Source of the DNA: Methylocella sp.
Lineage (GTDB): Bacteria; Pseudomonadota; Alphaproteobacteria; Rhizobiales; Beijerinckiaceae
NCBI GenBank assembly: GCA_037200525.1
Contig: JBBCGG010000001.1
Span: 1,406,501 to 1,470,500 of the forward strand
Length of the DNA stretch: 64,000 bases
Reading direction: 5' to 3'
In this document: positions 26,491 through 34,756 of the stretch, piece after piece
Position numbering within the stretch: position 1 is the stretch's first letter
Layout: each line of letters opens with the position of its first letter
Program-made: the position numbers and the translations under genes
The notes under the pieces: model-generated
The model's input: only the letters and a program-made list of their open reading frames with translations
What the model was told of the DNA's origin: nothing
The model's database searches: none

Positions 26491-27576
26491 ATGATCAGCG
26501 AGAAAGACGTTCTCACCGCGCTTCAGGCCGTGCCCGGTCCTGATGGGAAGACGCCTCTGCCGCAGTCGGGCGCGCTCGCCGGTCTTTCGGTCAAGGAAGC
26601 CAAAATTTATCTCTCGATCGCGATCGATCCGAAGCAATCGGCGGCGATGGAGTCGATGCGAGTCGCCGCCGAGGCCGCGGTGAAAAAAATGCCCGGCGTC
26701 GCCAGCGTTCTCGTCAGTCTGACGGCGGACAAGGAGGCGGCGCCCCCTCGGGTCGCAAAGCCCGCGACCCCGCGAACCATTGCGATACCTGGCATCTCCA
26801 ACATCGTAGCCGTCGCGTCCGGCAAGGGTGGCGTCGGGAAATCGACAACCGCCGTCAACCTCGCCCTCAGCCTTGCCGCGCTAGGCTGGCGCGTCGGCAT
26901 TCTCGATGCCGATATTTATGGACCCTCGCTGCCGCGCCTGCTCGGCCTCAAGGGCAAGCCCGAGGTGCATGAGCGCATGATGCGGCCGCTCGAGGCCTAT
27001 GGCGTCAAGGCCATATCGATCGGATTCCTGGTTCCGGAGGACGACGCCATGATCTGGCGTGGGCCGATGGTGATGGCCGCCATCCAGCAATTGCTGCGCG
27101 AAGTCGCGTGGGGCGAGCTCGACTGTCTCGTCGTCGACATGCCGCCCGGAACTGGCGACGCACAATTGACCCTGGCGCAAAATGTGCCGCTCGCGGGAGC
27201 GGTCGTCGTCTCGACGCCCCAAGATCTCGCCTTGATCGATGCGCGGCGCGGCATCGCCATGTTTAACAAAGTCGCCGTGCCGGTCCTCGGCATCGTCGAA
27301 AACATGAGCTATTTTCTGTGCCCCCACTGCGGCGGTCGATCGGATATCTTTGATCATGGCGGCGCGCGGCGAGAGGCTGAACGCTATGGCGTCCCCTTTT
27401 TGGGCGAGGTGCCGCTGCATATGGGCATTCGCGAACATTCCGATTCAGGCCGGCCGATCGTCGCGGCCGATCCCGATGGCGCGCACGCCAAAGTTTATCG
27501 CGACATCGCAAGGCAGGTTAAAGCGCGGCTGGAGCAGGGCCTCGCGCGCGCCGCGCCGAAAATCGTCATCGAATAA
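26491..27576 (+). CDS. Mrp/ApbC iron-sulfur cluster carrier ATPase
   Basis: 361 residues from ATG 26491 (MISEKDVLTALQAV...); an upstream ATG at 26368 lies inside a palindromic repeat and is unlikely. An N-terminal MIP18/DUF59 domain (about 1-80) is followed by a ParA-like ATPase: P-loop SGKGGVGKST (110-119), DADIYGPSLPRLLG, VVDMPPGTGDAQL, and the cluster-binding CPHCGG (near 275). The protein holds and transfers Fe-S clusters to apo-enzymes; a nearby user is MoaA, whose gene converges on it. Confidence 0.88.
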   Translation: MISEKDVLTALQAVPGPDGKTPLPQSGALAGLSVKEAKIYLSIAIDPKQSAAMESMRVAAEAAVKKMPGVASVLVSLTADKEAAPPRVAKPATPRTIAIPGISNIVAVASGKGGVGKSTTAVNLALSLAALGWRVGILDADIYGPSLPRLLGLKGKPEVHERMMRPLEAYGVKAISIGFLVPEDDAMIWRGPMVMAAIQQLLREVAWGELDCLVVDMPPGTGDAQLTLAQNVPLAGAVVVSTPQDLALIDARRGIAMFNKVAVPVLGIVENMSYFLCPHCGGRSDIFDHGGARREAERYGVPFLGEVPLHMGIREHSDSGRPIVAADPDGAHAKVYRDIARQVKARLEQGLARAAPKIVIE

Positions 27577-27630
27577 GCAGGAAACCGGGATGCGATCGCT
27601 TCGCGCTGGGGCGATCATGCGGCTTGCCCG

Positions 27631-28680
27631 CTAGCCGCCGGTGACGTTCATGTGGCGCGCGACTGCTGGCTTCACGCCGCTGCGATCGATGATGAAATCA
27701 TGGCCCTTGGGTTTGCGGGCGATGGCGCCTTCGATGACTCTGTGCAAACCAGCGTCGGACTGCGAGGCGCGCAGCGGCGTCCGCAGATCGGCGGCGTCCT
27801 CCTGACCAAGACACATGTAGAGCGTGCCGGTGCAGGTGACGCGCACGCGATTGCAGCCTTCGCAAAAATTATGCGTATGCGGGGTGATGAAGCCAAGGCG
27901 GCCGCCGGTCTCGCCGACGCGGACGTAACGGGCCGGGCCGCCGGTTTTGTAATCGATCGGATGCAGCGCATAGCGCTCCGCCAATTGCCGCTCGACAAGG
28001 CTCAAAGGCAAGAACTGGTCGGCGCGTTCGGCTTCGATCTGCCCGAGCGGCATGACTTCGATCAGCGTAAGGTCCATGCCCCGCGCGTGCGCCCATTCAA
28101 GCATAGGCGCGATCTCGTCGCCATTGCAGCCATTCAGCGCGACCATATTGATCTTGACCGCAAGGCCGGCCCTTTGCGCCGCGTCAATGCCTTTGAGGAC
28201 TTGCGCATGATCGCCCCAGCGCGTGATCGCCCGAAACTTTTGCGGATCCAGCGTATCCAGCGAAACATTCAGACGGCGCACGCCGATCGCCGCGAGCTCC
28301 GCGGCGTGGGGAGCCAGTTGCGATCCATTGGTGGTCAGCGTCAGCTCCGATAGCGCCCCGGATTCAAGATGCCGCGCAAGGGAGCGGAAAAAGCCCATGA
28401 TATTGCGCCGCACCAACGGCTCGCCGCCGGTAATCCGCAGCTTATGAACGCCGCGGCCGATGAAGGCCGAACACAAACGGTCCAGTTCCTCCAAGGTCAG
28501 GAGGTCGCGTTTCGGCAGGAAATTCATATCCTCCGACATGCAATATACGCAGCGCATGTCGCAGCGATCAGTCACCGAGAGCCGGACATAGGTAATTAGG
28601 CGTCCAAACGGATCGACAAGGGGGGCTCCTACTGGCAGCGGATTGCCCTCAAACTCCGAGATTGCAGCGGCGATCGTCAT
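27631..28680 (-). CDS. moaA: GTP 3',8-cyclase MoaA
   Basis: 349 residues. Radical-SAM enzyme for the first step of molybdenum cofactor synthesis. N-terminal cluster [19 protein letters not shown] for SAM binding, C-terminal GTP-binding cluster [18 protein letters not shown], and the functionally required Gly-Gly end (NVTGG). Length and order are normal. It is divergent from the DUF971 gene, sharing a short promoter region. Confidence 0.95.
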   Translation of the reverse strand: MTIAAAISEFEGNPLPVGAPLVDPFGRLITYVRLSVTDRCDMRCVYCMSEDMNFLPKRDLLTLEELDRLCSAFIGRGVHKLRITGGEPLVRRNIMGFFRSLARHLESGALSELTLTTNGSQLAPHAAELAAIGVRRLNVSLDTLDPQKFRAITRWGDHAQVLKGIDAAQRAGLAVKINMVALNGCNGDEIAPMLEWAHARGMDLTLIEVMPLGQIEAERADQFLPLSLVERQLAERYALHPIDYKTGGPARYVRVGETGGRLGFITPHTHNFCEGCNRVRVTCTGTLYMCLGQEDAADLRTPLRASQSDAGLHRVIEGAIARKPKGHDFIIDRSGVKPAVARHMNVTGG

Positions 28681-28774
28681 GTTTTTTTTGCGTTTACCTA
28701 TGCCTAAGCGGGAGTCTGACGACTATACAGGTAAGATGGGGCCGTGTGAAAAAGTTTCGAGACAGGGTGAGGCG

Positions 28775-29152
28775 ATGAGCGAAATGGTGCATTGGCCGAG
28801 CGAACTGCGCCTGAAGGAAAACGGCCGGGTCCTTTACGTCCAATTCGAGGGCGCCCCGGCCTACGCCCTCGCCGCCGAATATTTGCGCGTGATGAGCCCA
28901 AGCGCGGAAGTGCAGGGGCACAGGGCGGAAGAGCGAGTGACCGTCGGCGGCAAGCGCCAATGCGCCGTGATCGGAATCGAACCGGTTGGAACCTACGCAG
29001 TGCGGCTCAGCTTCGACGATATGCACTCGACCGGCATCTACACCTGGGACTATCTCTTTGAACTCGGCTCGCGTTACGAGGAGAAATGGGCTTTTTATGA
29101 AGCCGAGCTCAAGGCCAAGGGCCTTACCCGCGACCGCGCCGGCCAGGCTTGA
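28775..29152 (+). CDS. DUF971 family protein
   Basis: 125 residues from ATG 28775 (MSEMVHWPSELRLKENGRVL); an earlier start overlaps moaA. The family is the gamma-butyrobetaine-hydroxylase N-terminal-like DUF971, marked by WPSELRL, LAAEYLRVMSPSAEVQGH and HSTGIYTWDYLFELG. Members are linked to Fe-S or cofactor assembly in many genomes. Context between moaA and Mrp fits a metal-cofactor role, but this is inference. Confidence 0.8.
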   Translation: MSEMVHWPSELRLKENGRVLYVQFEGAPAYALAAEYLRVMSPSAEVQGHRAEERVTVGGKRQCAVIGIEPVGTYAVRLSFDDMHSTGIYTWDYLFELGSRYEEKWAFYEAELKAKGLTRDRAGQA

Positions 29153-29166
29153 GCCGGAGCCCGTCC

Positions 29167-29742
29167 TTATTGGACGATGACGCGGGAGCCAACTTTGACG
29201 CGATCATAGAGGTCGACGACGTCTTCGTTGGTCATGCGGATGCAGCCTGAAGATACGGCTTGGCCGATGGTCTCCGGCTCGTTCGAACCATGGATGCGAT
29301 AGAGCGTGCCGCCGAGATACATGGCGCGGGCGCCGAGCGGATTGGACGGCCCTCCCGGCATGAATTTCGGCAGATCAGGCCGGCGGCGCAACATCTGGAG
29401 CGGCGGCGCCCACGACGGCCACTCGCGTTTCATTGCGACGGTCTCGGAGCCTGACCACGAGAACCCAGGACGTCCGACGCCAACTCCATATCGGACTGCC
29501 TGATTGCCAGGCAGGACATAGTAGAGGCGGCGCTCTTGCGTCGAGACGACGATCGTGCCCGGCGGATAATGGCCGTCATAGACGACAATTTCCCGCGGCG
29601 GCGCAATGGCGCGCGGGCGCGCCTCGAGTTCTTCGGTCTGTTGGCTGGGCGGCTGATAATCATAGGCTTCGCCGGGCGTCATTAACGAAATGAGGGCGAC
29701 CCCGGACGCTGCGCCGCTTATGGCCAGAAAGCGATGGCGCAT
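29167..29742 (-). CDS. L,D-transpeptidase (YkuD)
   Basis: 191 residues with an N-terminal signal or anchor (about 1-26). The YkuD catalytic domain has the HGSNEP and SSGCIRMTNEDV motifs containing the catalytic His and Cys. These enzymes form 3-3 cross-links in peptidoglycan or attach proteins to it, in the periplasm. Typical length for the small ErfK/YbiS group. Confidence 0.9.
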   Translation of the reverse strand: MRHRFLAISGAASGVALISLMTPGEAYDYQPPSQQTEELEARPRAIAPPREIVVYDGHYPPGTIVVSTQERRLYYVLPGNQAVRYGVGVGRPGFSWSGSETVAMKREWPSWAPPLQMLRRRPDLPKFMPGGPSNPLGARAMYLGGTLYRIHGSNEPETIGQAVSSGCIRMTNEDVVDLYDRVKVGSRVIVQ

Positions 29743-29982
29743 TCGTTAGCGTCCTCGACATCGATCAGATTAGGCTTCGAATCGCCGCCGCGGCGGCGCC
29801 TTTCCGCCATGATCAGGCCTTGGCGCCACGCTGGCAAGCGTGGGCATAACGGCGCCGCGAAGCTTTTCTGTTTGGAGGTTGACCGATAGGCAACGTCCGC
29901 TCCAGCAGTCATTTGTCTCGTGACGCCGGATAGCCTATCGGCTAGAATCATGACGAACGGCCGTGTTTCCAGGCGCTAAATC

Positions 29983-30243
29983 ATGATCATTGAGCTGAAG
30001 AACTTCATGCCTTTTTCGACGCCGATGTCATTTGCCACTTTCTTCGTGATTTGGTTCATCGTGCTGTTCGCGGTGCTGCCGTTCGGGGTCCAATCGCAGC
30101 AGGAGTCGGGCAATGTCGCCGCCGGCACGGATCCGGGCGCGCCCGTCGCGCCGCGGCTTTTCATCAAGGCGCTGTGGACGACGGCGATCTCGGTCGTCGT
30201 TTTCGCCGCGCTGGTTGTCTTCGCGCATTATGCCGAGGCCTGA
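29983..30243 (+). CDS. DUF1467 family small membrane protein
   Basis: 86 residues with two membrane helices (about 18-37 and 62-82) and the DUF1467 signature FFVIWFIVLFAVLPFGVQSQQE. It is alphaproteobacterial and of unknown function. Single gene just upstream of the tRNA-Lys. Confidence 0.85.
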   Translation: MIIELKNFMPFSTPMSFATFFVIWFIVLFAVLPFGVQSQQESGNVAAGTDPGAPVAPRLFIKALWTTAISVVVFAALVVFAHYAEA

Positions 30244-30324
30244 TATTGGAATAGCTCGATCGTTTTGACTGCGGTTCTATTGACGCTTCGCGCTGATGAG
30301 GTTACTTGACCATCTCTCCTTGGA

Positions 30325-30400
30325 GAGCGTGTAGCTCAGTTGGTAGAGCATCTGACTTTTAATCAGAGGGTCATGGGTTCGAGCCCCATCGCGCTCACCA
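30325..30400 (+). tRNA. tRNA-Lys (anticodon UUU)
   Basis: A complete 76-nt cloverleaf including the encoded CCA (30398-30400). The acceptor stem pairs GAGCGTG with CGCGCTC, the D arm is AGCTCAGTTGGTAGAGC, the anticodon loop CTTTTAA has TTT at 30358-30360, and the T arm is GGGTTCGAGCCC. It is the integration site of the island that starts right after it; the gene stays intact because the island's repeat restores the 3' half. Confidence 0.97.
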
Positions 30401-30411
30401 AAGGAAATCAA
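30355..30411 (+). repeat. attL core of the tRNA-Lys island
   Basis: 57 bp identical to 48660-48716, beginning in the anticodon arm of tRNA-Lys and ending 11 bp past its CCA. Similarity continues imperfectly for about 20 bp. This is the classic footprint of integrase-mediated insertion into a tRNA gene. Confidence 0.93.
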
Positions 30412-30456
30412 TGAGTTAGTATAATTTTTAGGGTTTACGCAGAGATCTTTTTGACC

Positions 30457-30477
30457 TTGCGGACCCCACGCGGACCC
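30457..30477. repeat. Island-end repeat, putative integrase arm site (left)
   Basis: A 21-bp sequence containing GGACCCCACGCGGACCC, 46 bp inside attL, identical to 48511-48531 near the other island end. Two GGACCC units lie in direct repeat. Position near both ends suggests arm-type binding sites for the integrase. Confidence 0.55.
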
Positions 30478-30599
30478 GGCGAACGCATTTTCGGTGTCCG
30501 GCTCGCTCGCCATCATGAATGGTAGCGCTGCGGACGGACTCCTCGGCCCAATCAGTGCTCCAAGCAGATAGAACACGCCTCGGCCGGGAATTGCCGCGC

Positions 30600-30847
30600 G
30601 GCTTTTCGGATTTCTTCCTCAGTATTTCCTTGAGCCCCTTACCGCGCTGAGCATCTACCTGAACTGCTCTTTCAGAGCGGCCAGTGGCTTCGGAGGTATC
30701 CTTTGTGAACCGATGAGCCGCATTGTTTGACTTCGCAGAATCTGCGAAGTCAGACTTGGTCCTGCCGGCGCGTCCTCCCGTTCCCCGCCCTACCCTGGTC
30801 TCCGGATATAACTCTTCGTAAATCTCCTTCTTCCGTGCCGTCGCCAT
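30600..30847 (-). pseudogene. Remnant of a ParB-like protein gene
   Basis: A reading frame starting near 30847 (MATARKKEIYEELYPETRVG) contains FTKDTSEATGRSERAVQ, the HTH-region signature of the ParB-like proteins found in phages and islands. The usual N-terminal ParB nuclease domain is missing, and downstream the sequence is no longer family-like. It is read as a decayed fragment left at the island end. Confidence 0.5.
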
Positions 30848-30905
30848 GGCGCGCTGGGGAAGCGTCAAATCTTCCCGAACGAGGTTCTCGTTTCCCCAAC
30901 TAATG

Positions 30906-30931
30906 GCCCGGCTTAGCGCCGGGCTTTTTTT
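30906..30931 (+). terminator. Intrinsic terminator, duplicated elsewhere
   Basis: Stem GCCCGGC/GCCGGGC with a 5-nt loop followed by seven T (30925-30931). An almost identical hairpin with the same flanking AACTAATG lies at 50474-50492 after a protease gene. Here no plus-strand gene precedes it, so it probably marks a deleted gene. Confidence 0.7.
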
Positions 30932-31134
30932 GTTCGTCATCTACGCCAACGAGAGGCGATATCGCTCACCAGCGGCGCCCGTGATGCCCCCTGCGGACCA
31001 CAACAGTTGTGAGTGGTGTGACCATTTGGCCACAAAGTACGAAATTCTTACTTACGCTAAGTTGAAGTCATACATCATTGTTTCTTAAGCGAAATGGGTT
31101 CAGTGGGAGGGGTGACTCTACTAAGGAGAAAATT

Positions 31135-31893
31135 ATGATCCGTCGTATTTTACTAGCTTCGGTCGGCGCAGTGACGCTGGCCGGTTCCGCTCTCGCAGCG
31201 GATCTTCCCTCGCGCGCTCCGCCGCCGGTCTATCTGCCGCCGGCGCCGATCTTCACATGGACCGGCATCTATGTCGGTGGTCAGGTCGGATATGCCTGGG
31301 GCAACCAGAATGTAAGCTCCAACAGCGGCTTCGGCTCCGACAGCTTTAGTTCAAACAATGACGGCGTCATCGGCGGCGCGCATGTCGGCTATAACCTGCA
31401 GTTGAGCCAATTCGTCATTGGCCTCGAAGGCAGCGTTGATGGATCAAGCCTGAACAAGAGCATTACCCGCGGGGGATTTGTACCGGTCACCTATAGCGCG
31501 AACCTCGGCGTTCAGGGCTCCGTCCGCGGCCGCGTCGGCTATGCCTGGGATCGCGTGTTGTTGTACGCCACCGGCGGCGTCGCCTTCGGCGGAGTCGACA
31601 GCAGCCTTTCGTCTCCATTTGGCTTCGACAGTGCTTCGGATACCCGCGTCGGCTGGACGGTCGGCGGCGGTCTCGAATATGCAATCACCAACAATTGGTC
31701 GATCCGGGCCGAATATCGCTATACCGATCTCGGTCACGCATCGATCTTCGCGGCCAATTCGTTCAACGATCCGGCTATCGGCGGCGGCGGCGGCTTCTCC
31801 AATCGCCACATCGTCGAGAACCAAGTGCAGGTCGGGTTTAGCTACAAGTTTGATACCTTCGCTCCGCCCGCGCCGATTGTCGCCAAGTACTGA
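31135..31893 (+). CDS. Outer-membrane beta-barrel protein, Omp25-like
   Basis: 252 residues from ATG 31135, with AAGGAG 7-12 bp upstream. A signal peptide (MIRRILLASVGAVTLAGSALA) is followed by the Pro-rich DLPSRAPPPVYLPPAP typical of Rhizobiales Omp25/31-like porins. An eight-stranded barrel follows (FTWTGIYVGGQVGYAWG ... YRYTDLGHASIF ... VQVGFSYKF). It ends in a C-terminal extension after the last strand. It sits in the tRNA-Lys island and could alter surface properties or phage receptors; that is inference. Confidence 0.88.
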   Translation: MIRRILLASVGAVTLAGSALAADLPSRAPPPVYLPPAPIFTWTGIYVGGQVGYAWGNQNVSSNSGFGSDSFSSNNDGVIGGAHVGYNLQLSQFVIGLEGSVDGSSLNKSITRGGFVPVTYSANLGVQGSVRGRVGYAWDRVLLYATGGVAFGGVDSSLSSPFGFDSASDTRVGWTVGGGLEYAITNNWSIRAEYRYTDLGHASIFAANSFNDPAIGGGGGFSNRHIVENQVQVGFSYKFDTFAPPAPIVAKY

Positions 31894-32049
31894 GATCTAG
31901 ATCGTTGTCTTTTCTTCAGGGGAAGCAGGAAGGCGCGGCCGAAATGGCGGGGCCTTCTCATCTGAAGCTCTTGGGCGTTTCTTCCCCGTTGGTTTGACCA
32001 GGGCGGAGTTTTCTTCGCGCTGGTCAAAAAAAGGCGGGCGTCCAAAGCC

Positions 32050-32300
32050 CCGCCGGGAACCGGGCCGTTTCGCCATCCCCTTGAGCTTCTCCTTTCAGGT
32101 TATTCGAGGCCCAACGATCGTGATCCGGTAGCTTTTATGTTGGCTGCCCCCGCCGCTCCTTAAGATCCCCGGCGGGGGTTCTCGTTCAAAGGGCTCGGTC
32201 TCACGTACCCGGCGCTGTCAGTTCCGCACCGCACCTTGTATCTGCCGAAGATTATCGCCAGCTGCCCGTTCTTTCGAGGTCATCAGTGATCCGCGGCTGG
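32050..32300 (+). repeat. Conserved intergenic block, copy 1 (possible RNA)
   Basis: About 250 bp that recur with good similarity at about 51,070-51,265. Shared parts include TTCGAGGCCCAACGATCGTG, a hairpin CCCCCGCC/GGCGGGGG (32147-32154 and 32171-32178) followed by TTCTCGTT, TGTATCTGCCGAA, and CTTTCGAGGTCATC. No protein frame is conserved between the copies by eye. It may encode a small RNA ending at the hairpin, or be a regulatory region carried with the adjoining cassette. Confidence 0.45.
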
Positions 32301-32359
32301 TTGCTCAATCGCCCCGTTCGAGTACCCTCTACTGCTCCTGTGAGTTGCGGAGCATTCCA

Positions 32360-32839
32360 ATGCCAGATTTCAAAGATATTGAAGGAAATGAAGAAGACGG
32401 ACATGCCGCTTCCGCTCGTCAAGCATTTGAAAAGCTAATAATTGAAATTCTCCGTGGGCTCGGGCAACAGAATGACGACGGCTACGGCACAACCATAGCC
32501 CTTATAGATTTGGTCAAAAAATTGGGTGAAGCACACGTGCCGCTTGGCCCCCTTATCGGCGAAACGATCGCTGAATTAAGGGATTCGGCCTTTGTCAAAA
32601 GCCAATCCGAGCGCGAAACTGAAATGAAGTCGGTGTTGGAAGCGGCATTGAAATTGACCGTCGAATATTTGGCCGAAGATGGATTGGCAAAGGGGCGGCA
32701 GTCAAAACGAGACACCGCTCTCAAACAAGCTATCGAGGAAGCACTATTATCCTCTGAGCGTAGATCGCGGGACGCGGGATGGAGCTATCTGCAAACGCTG
32801 AGCGACCGCGTCGGTAAATGGCCACCGGGAAAGAAGTGA
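32360..32839 (+). CDS. Helical acidic protein, unrecognised
   Basis: 159 residues from ATG 32360 (MPDFKDIEGNEED...). Mostly helical and charged, with a central hydrophobic segment (YGTTIALIDLVKKLG) and a long amphipathic helix (ETEMKSVLEAALKLTVEYLAEDG). No signal peptide or membrane helix. It follows the conserved intergenic block and precedes two minus-strand genes. Function unknown. Confidence 0.5.
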   Translation: MPDFKDIEGNEEDGHAASARQAFEKLIIEILRGLGQQNDDGYGTTIALIDLVKKLGEAHVPLGPLIGETIAELRDSAFVKSQSERETEMKSVLEAALKLTVEYLAEDGLAKGRQSKRDTALKQAIEEALLSSERRSRDAGWSYLQTLSDRVGKWPPGKK

Positions 32840-32920
32840 TCCTAGACCGTTCGCGTTGTTGACGCTCCATCAAGTGGCCAATTTGGCCACTTGAATACAC
32901 GATGCCGTGAAGCGACGAGG

Positions 32921-33352
32921 TCACGCAGCGCGCGGCTTTGCGAACTCCCTTTCGCGCATTTGGCTCATACGAAGAATATCGGCCTTGATAGCGTCGAGCG
33001 CCGTCAGCGCCAATAGCTCGGACCATGAGGCTTCGCCGTGCTTGGTGATGCAATAATTAACGACTTCAAGCTTGCGGAATATCATCCATTCATAAGGCAC
33101 CGGCGCGGTTAGGATGAGCTGCATCAGCTCGTCCTCTCGCCGGCAGAGCTCGGCCTGTTCGTCGTCTGGTGCCTCCTCGGCAGCAGACATGCGCAGTTGC
33201 AGCCATTCGTCGAAATCCGCCTCGAATTGAAGGCGAGTGGCATAATCCGCTTCCCAACGCTTTCCCTCGTCTTCGGTCTCTTGGAGATGGCCGGGAGTCG
33301 GATGGACTCTTCGAAACTCTCTGGCCTTGGCCATCGCTTCTTCACGTGTCAT
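32921..33352 (-). CDS. Charged helical protein of the island cassette
   Basis: 143 residues, rich in Glu, Arg and Trp (MTREEAMAKAREFRRVHPTPGHL, FDEWLQLRMSAAEEAPDDEQAE). Predicted all-helical and soluble. The start is 2 bp after the stop of the gene upstream, so the two form an operon driven from the promoter facing the XRE gene. No recognised domain. Confidence 0.5.
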   Translation of the reverse strand: MTREEAMAKAREFRRVHPTPGHLQETEDEGKRWEADYATRLQFEADFDEWLQLRMSAAEEAPDDEQAELCRREDELMQLILTAPVPYEWMIFRKLEVVNYCITKHGEASWSELLALTALDAIKADILRMSQMREREFAKPRAA

Positions 33353-33354
33353 GT

Positions 33355-34053
33355 TCAGGCCTCCTCTTTGCGATGAGCCTGACGCAGAGCCTCATAGTGG
33401 GCGGTTTCCATCCAGCCGTCCTCGTCCGCCAAATAATCAGCCTTTGCGTCCGCGTCGGTGAGAGTGGCGCAACGATGTGCGCAGACGACCATCAAGGCGT
33501 TATATTCGGCCTCGTTAGCGAGCGCCCGCGCGCGGTCTAATCCTTCCAGATCGACTGATTGTCGAACCTCCGTGGCTTTCGCAAAGGCCTCGTCAACCAG
33601 GCGAAGAGTGTCCTTCTTGGCAGCCCGGAAGGCTGCTGTGAGCTGCTTTTGGACTTTCAAGGAGAGCGCGTCCTTCACACCTGAAAAGGCAACGACCTCA
33701 TGGCTTTTGCACTGGCTTGAGATTCTTTTCTTACATGCTTCAACACCCTCGGACATCTTAATGTCGTCTAAAAAGCTGCTGAGCGTGACCGGTAGATGCT
33801 CAGGGCACGAGGCGTGGATGAGTTCCGTCGCATCCCCGTGTGCTTTTTCGGCTTCCAGGGCGGCGCCTTTCGTTACGCGATGATCCTCTATTAACCGGCG
33901 AAGGTCGGAAGAAACTGCTGCCTCACGGCATGAGGCGGGAACGGCCGCGAGCGAGGCGCCGCCAGCAATCCCCATCCCCAGTTTTGCCAGCGCTGATCTT
34001 CGGTTCAGATTTGGCAAGCCGGTATCGGCTGCCGGAACTGTGTTGTTCGGCAT
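33355..34053 (-). CDS. Putative exported helical protein (MPNNTVPAAD family)
   Basis: 232 residues. It begins MPNNTVPAADTGLPNLN and then has RRSALAKLGMGIAGGASLAAVPASC, which reads as a twin-arginine-like or lipoprotein-type export signal ending at a Cys. The rest is helical and charged, with CxxR and HRC motifs. The same first 17 residues (with changes) open a different protein at 51936-52253, so the N-terminal module is shared. Its AGGAGCAACC ribosome-binding site is also shared. Divergent from the XRE regulator. Function unknown. Confidence 0.55.
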   Translation of the reverse strand: MPNNTVPAADTGLPNLNRRSALAKLGMGIAGGASLAAVPASCREAAVSSDLRRLIEDHRVTKGAALEAEKAHGDATELIHASCPEHLPVTLSSFLDDIKMSEGVEACKKRISSQCKSHEVVAFSGVKDALSLKVQKQLTAAFRAAKKDTLRLVDEAFAKATEVRQSVDLEGLDRARALANEAEYNALMVVCAHRCATLTDADAKADYLADEDGWMETAHYEALRQAHRKEEA

Positions 34054-34111
34054 TGTGGTTGCTCCTTGATATCCTGAAACGAATTAGATACAGTGTGTCA
34101 AAATATGCATA

Positions 34112-34127
34112 TTGACTTGTTAGTCAA
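34112..34127. promoter_or_regulatory. Operator-like palindrome TTGACT-TGTT-AGTCAA
   Basis: Perfect 6-bp arms with a 4-bp centre, in the 99-bp divergent region between the exported-protein gene and the XRE gene. The adjacent ATATGCATAT (34103-34112) is also palindromic. TTGACT could also serve as a -35 box. Autoregulation by the XRE protein is the natural reading. Confidence 0.45.
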
Positions 34128-34152
34128 GAGAAATCGACACGAGGTATCAATT

Positions 34153-34440
34153 TTGACGCCGATTCAATGCAAGATGGCCCGCGTTGCGCTTGGACTCGGC
34201 GTTCGGGAATTAGCTGCGGCTGCAAAAGTGGCGCCCGGAACCGTCACCCGATTTGAAGGCGGCGAAGAATTGAAAGAACGAACTGTGGACGCCATGCGTC
34301 GCGCCCTTGAGGCCGCTGGCCTCGAATTCATCGCGGAGAACGGCGGAGGGGCTGGCGTAAGATTGAAAAGGAGAGGCGGCAAACGAACCGGCGACGTCTG
34401 TACCGTCGAGGATTTGAACAGCGAGAGTGATGAAGACTGA
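34153..34440 (+). CDS. XRE-family repressor (TTG start)
   Basis: 95 residues with a TTG start at 34153, chosen because the family normally opens xTPIQCKMARVALGLGVREL and a GAGG site lies 8 bp upstream. The HTH is ALGLGVRELAAAAKVAPGTV followed by the recognition turn TRFEGGEEL. The tail [20 protein letters not shown] is typical of short alphaproteobacterial XRE regulators. Probably represses the divergent promoter. The gene is followed by a small gene and a metallopeptidase, an arrangement reminiscent of repressor/ImmA pairs. Confidence 0.8.
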   Translation: MTPIQCKMARVALGLGVRELAAAAKVAPGTVTRFEGGEELKERTVDAMRRALEAAGLEFIAENGGGAGVRLKRRGGKRTGDVCTVEDLNSESDED

Positions 34441-34498
34441 TTTCGAGACGGTACACCAACACAAGGCGCCATCGCCCTAACCGTGATCGCGTGAGGTC

Positions 34499-34750
34499 GT
34501 GACGAGCCCGCGCGAAATTATCGAACTCAACTTAGATGCCATCGAAAACTTGGTGATCGAGCGGTATCGGCAGCGCACTTACACGATAGGACAGATGAGC
34601 GGGACCAGATATTTGCAAATTGTTTTGGAATTAGCGGATTTGAAAAATGCGAATCTCGTGCTGCCCGCGGGTGCGGCTGCAGCCGGCTTTGATGCAACAG
34701 GCGTCACCGCACCTGCGGGCGGCGCTGGAGTAAGGTCGAAGAAGGACTAA
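34499..34750 (+). CDS. Small protein between repressor and peptidase
   Basis: 83 residues, GTG start at 34499. The N-terminal half looks like a folded helical unit (REIIELNLDAIENLVIERYRQRTYTIGQMS); the C-terminal end (APAGGAGVRSKKD) resembles the tail of XRE proteins. The second copy of the cassette (52,367 onward) lacks this gene: there the repressor leads straight into the peptidase remnant. It may thus be an insertion or a recombinant leftover. Function unknown. Confidence 0.45.
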   Translation: MTSPREIIELNLDAIENLVIERYRQRTYTIGQMSGTRYLQIVLELADLKNANLVLPAGAAAAGFDATGVTAPAGGAGVRSKKD

Positions 34751-34756
34751 GCGGCG

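Noticed and set aside
29718-29951. Minus-strand frame upstream of the L,D-transpeptidase
   Set aside because: It overlaps the transpeptidase start and shows no conserved features.
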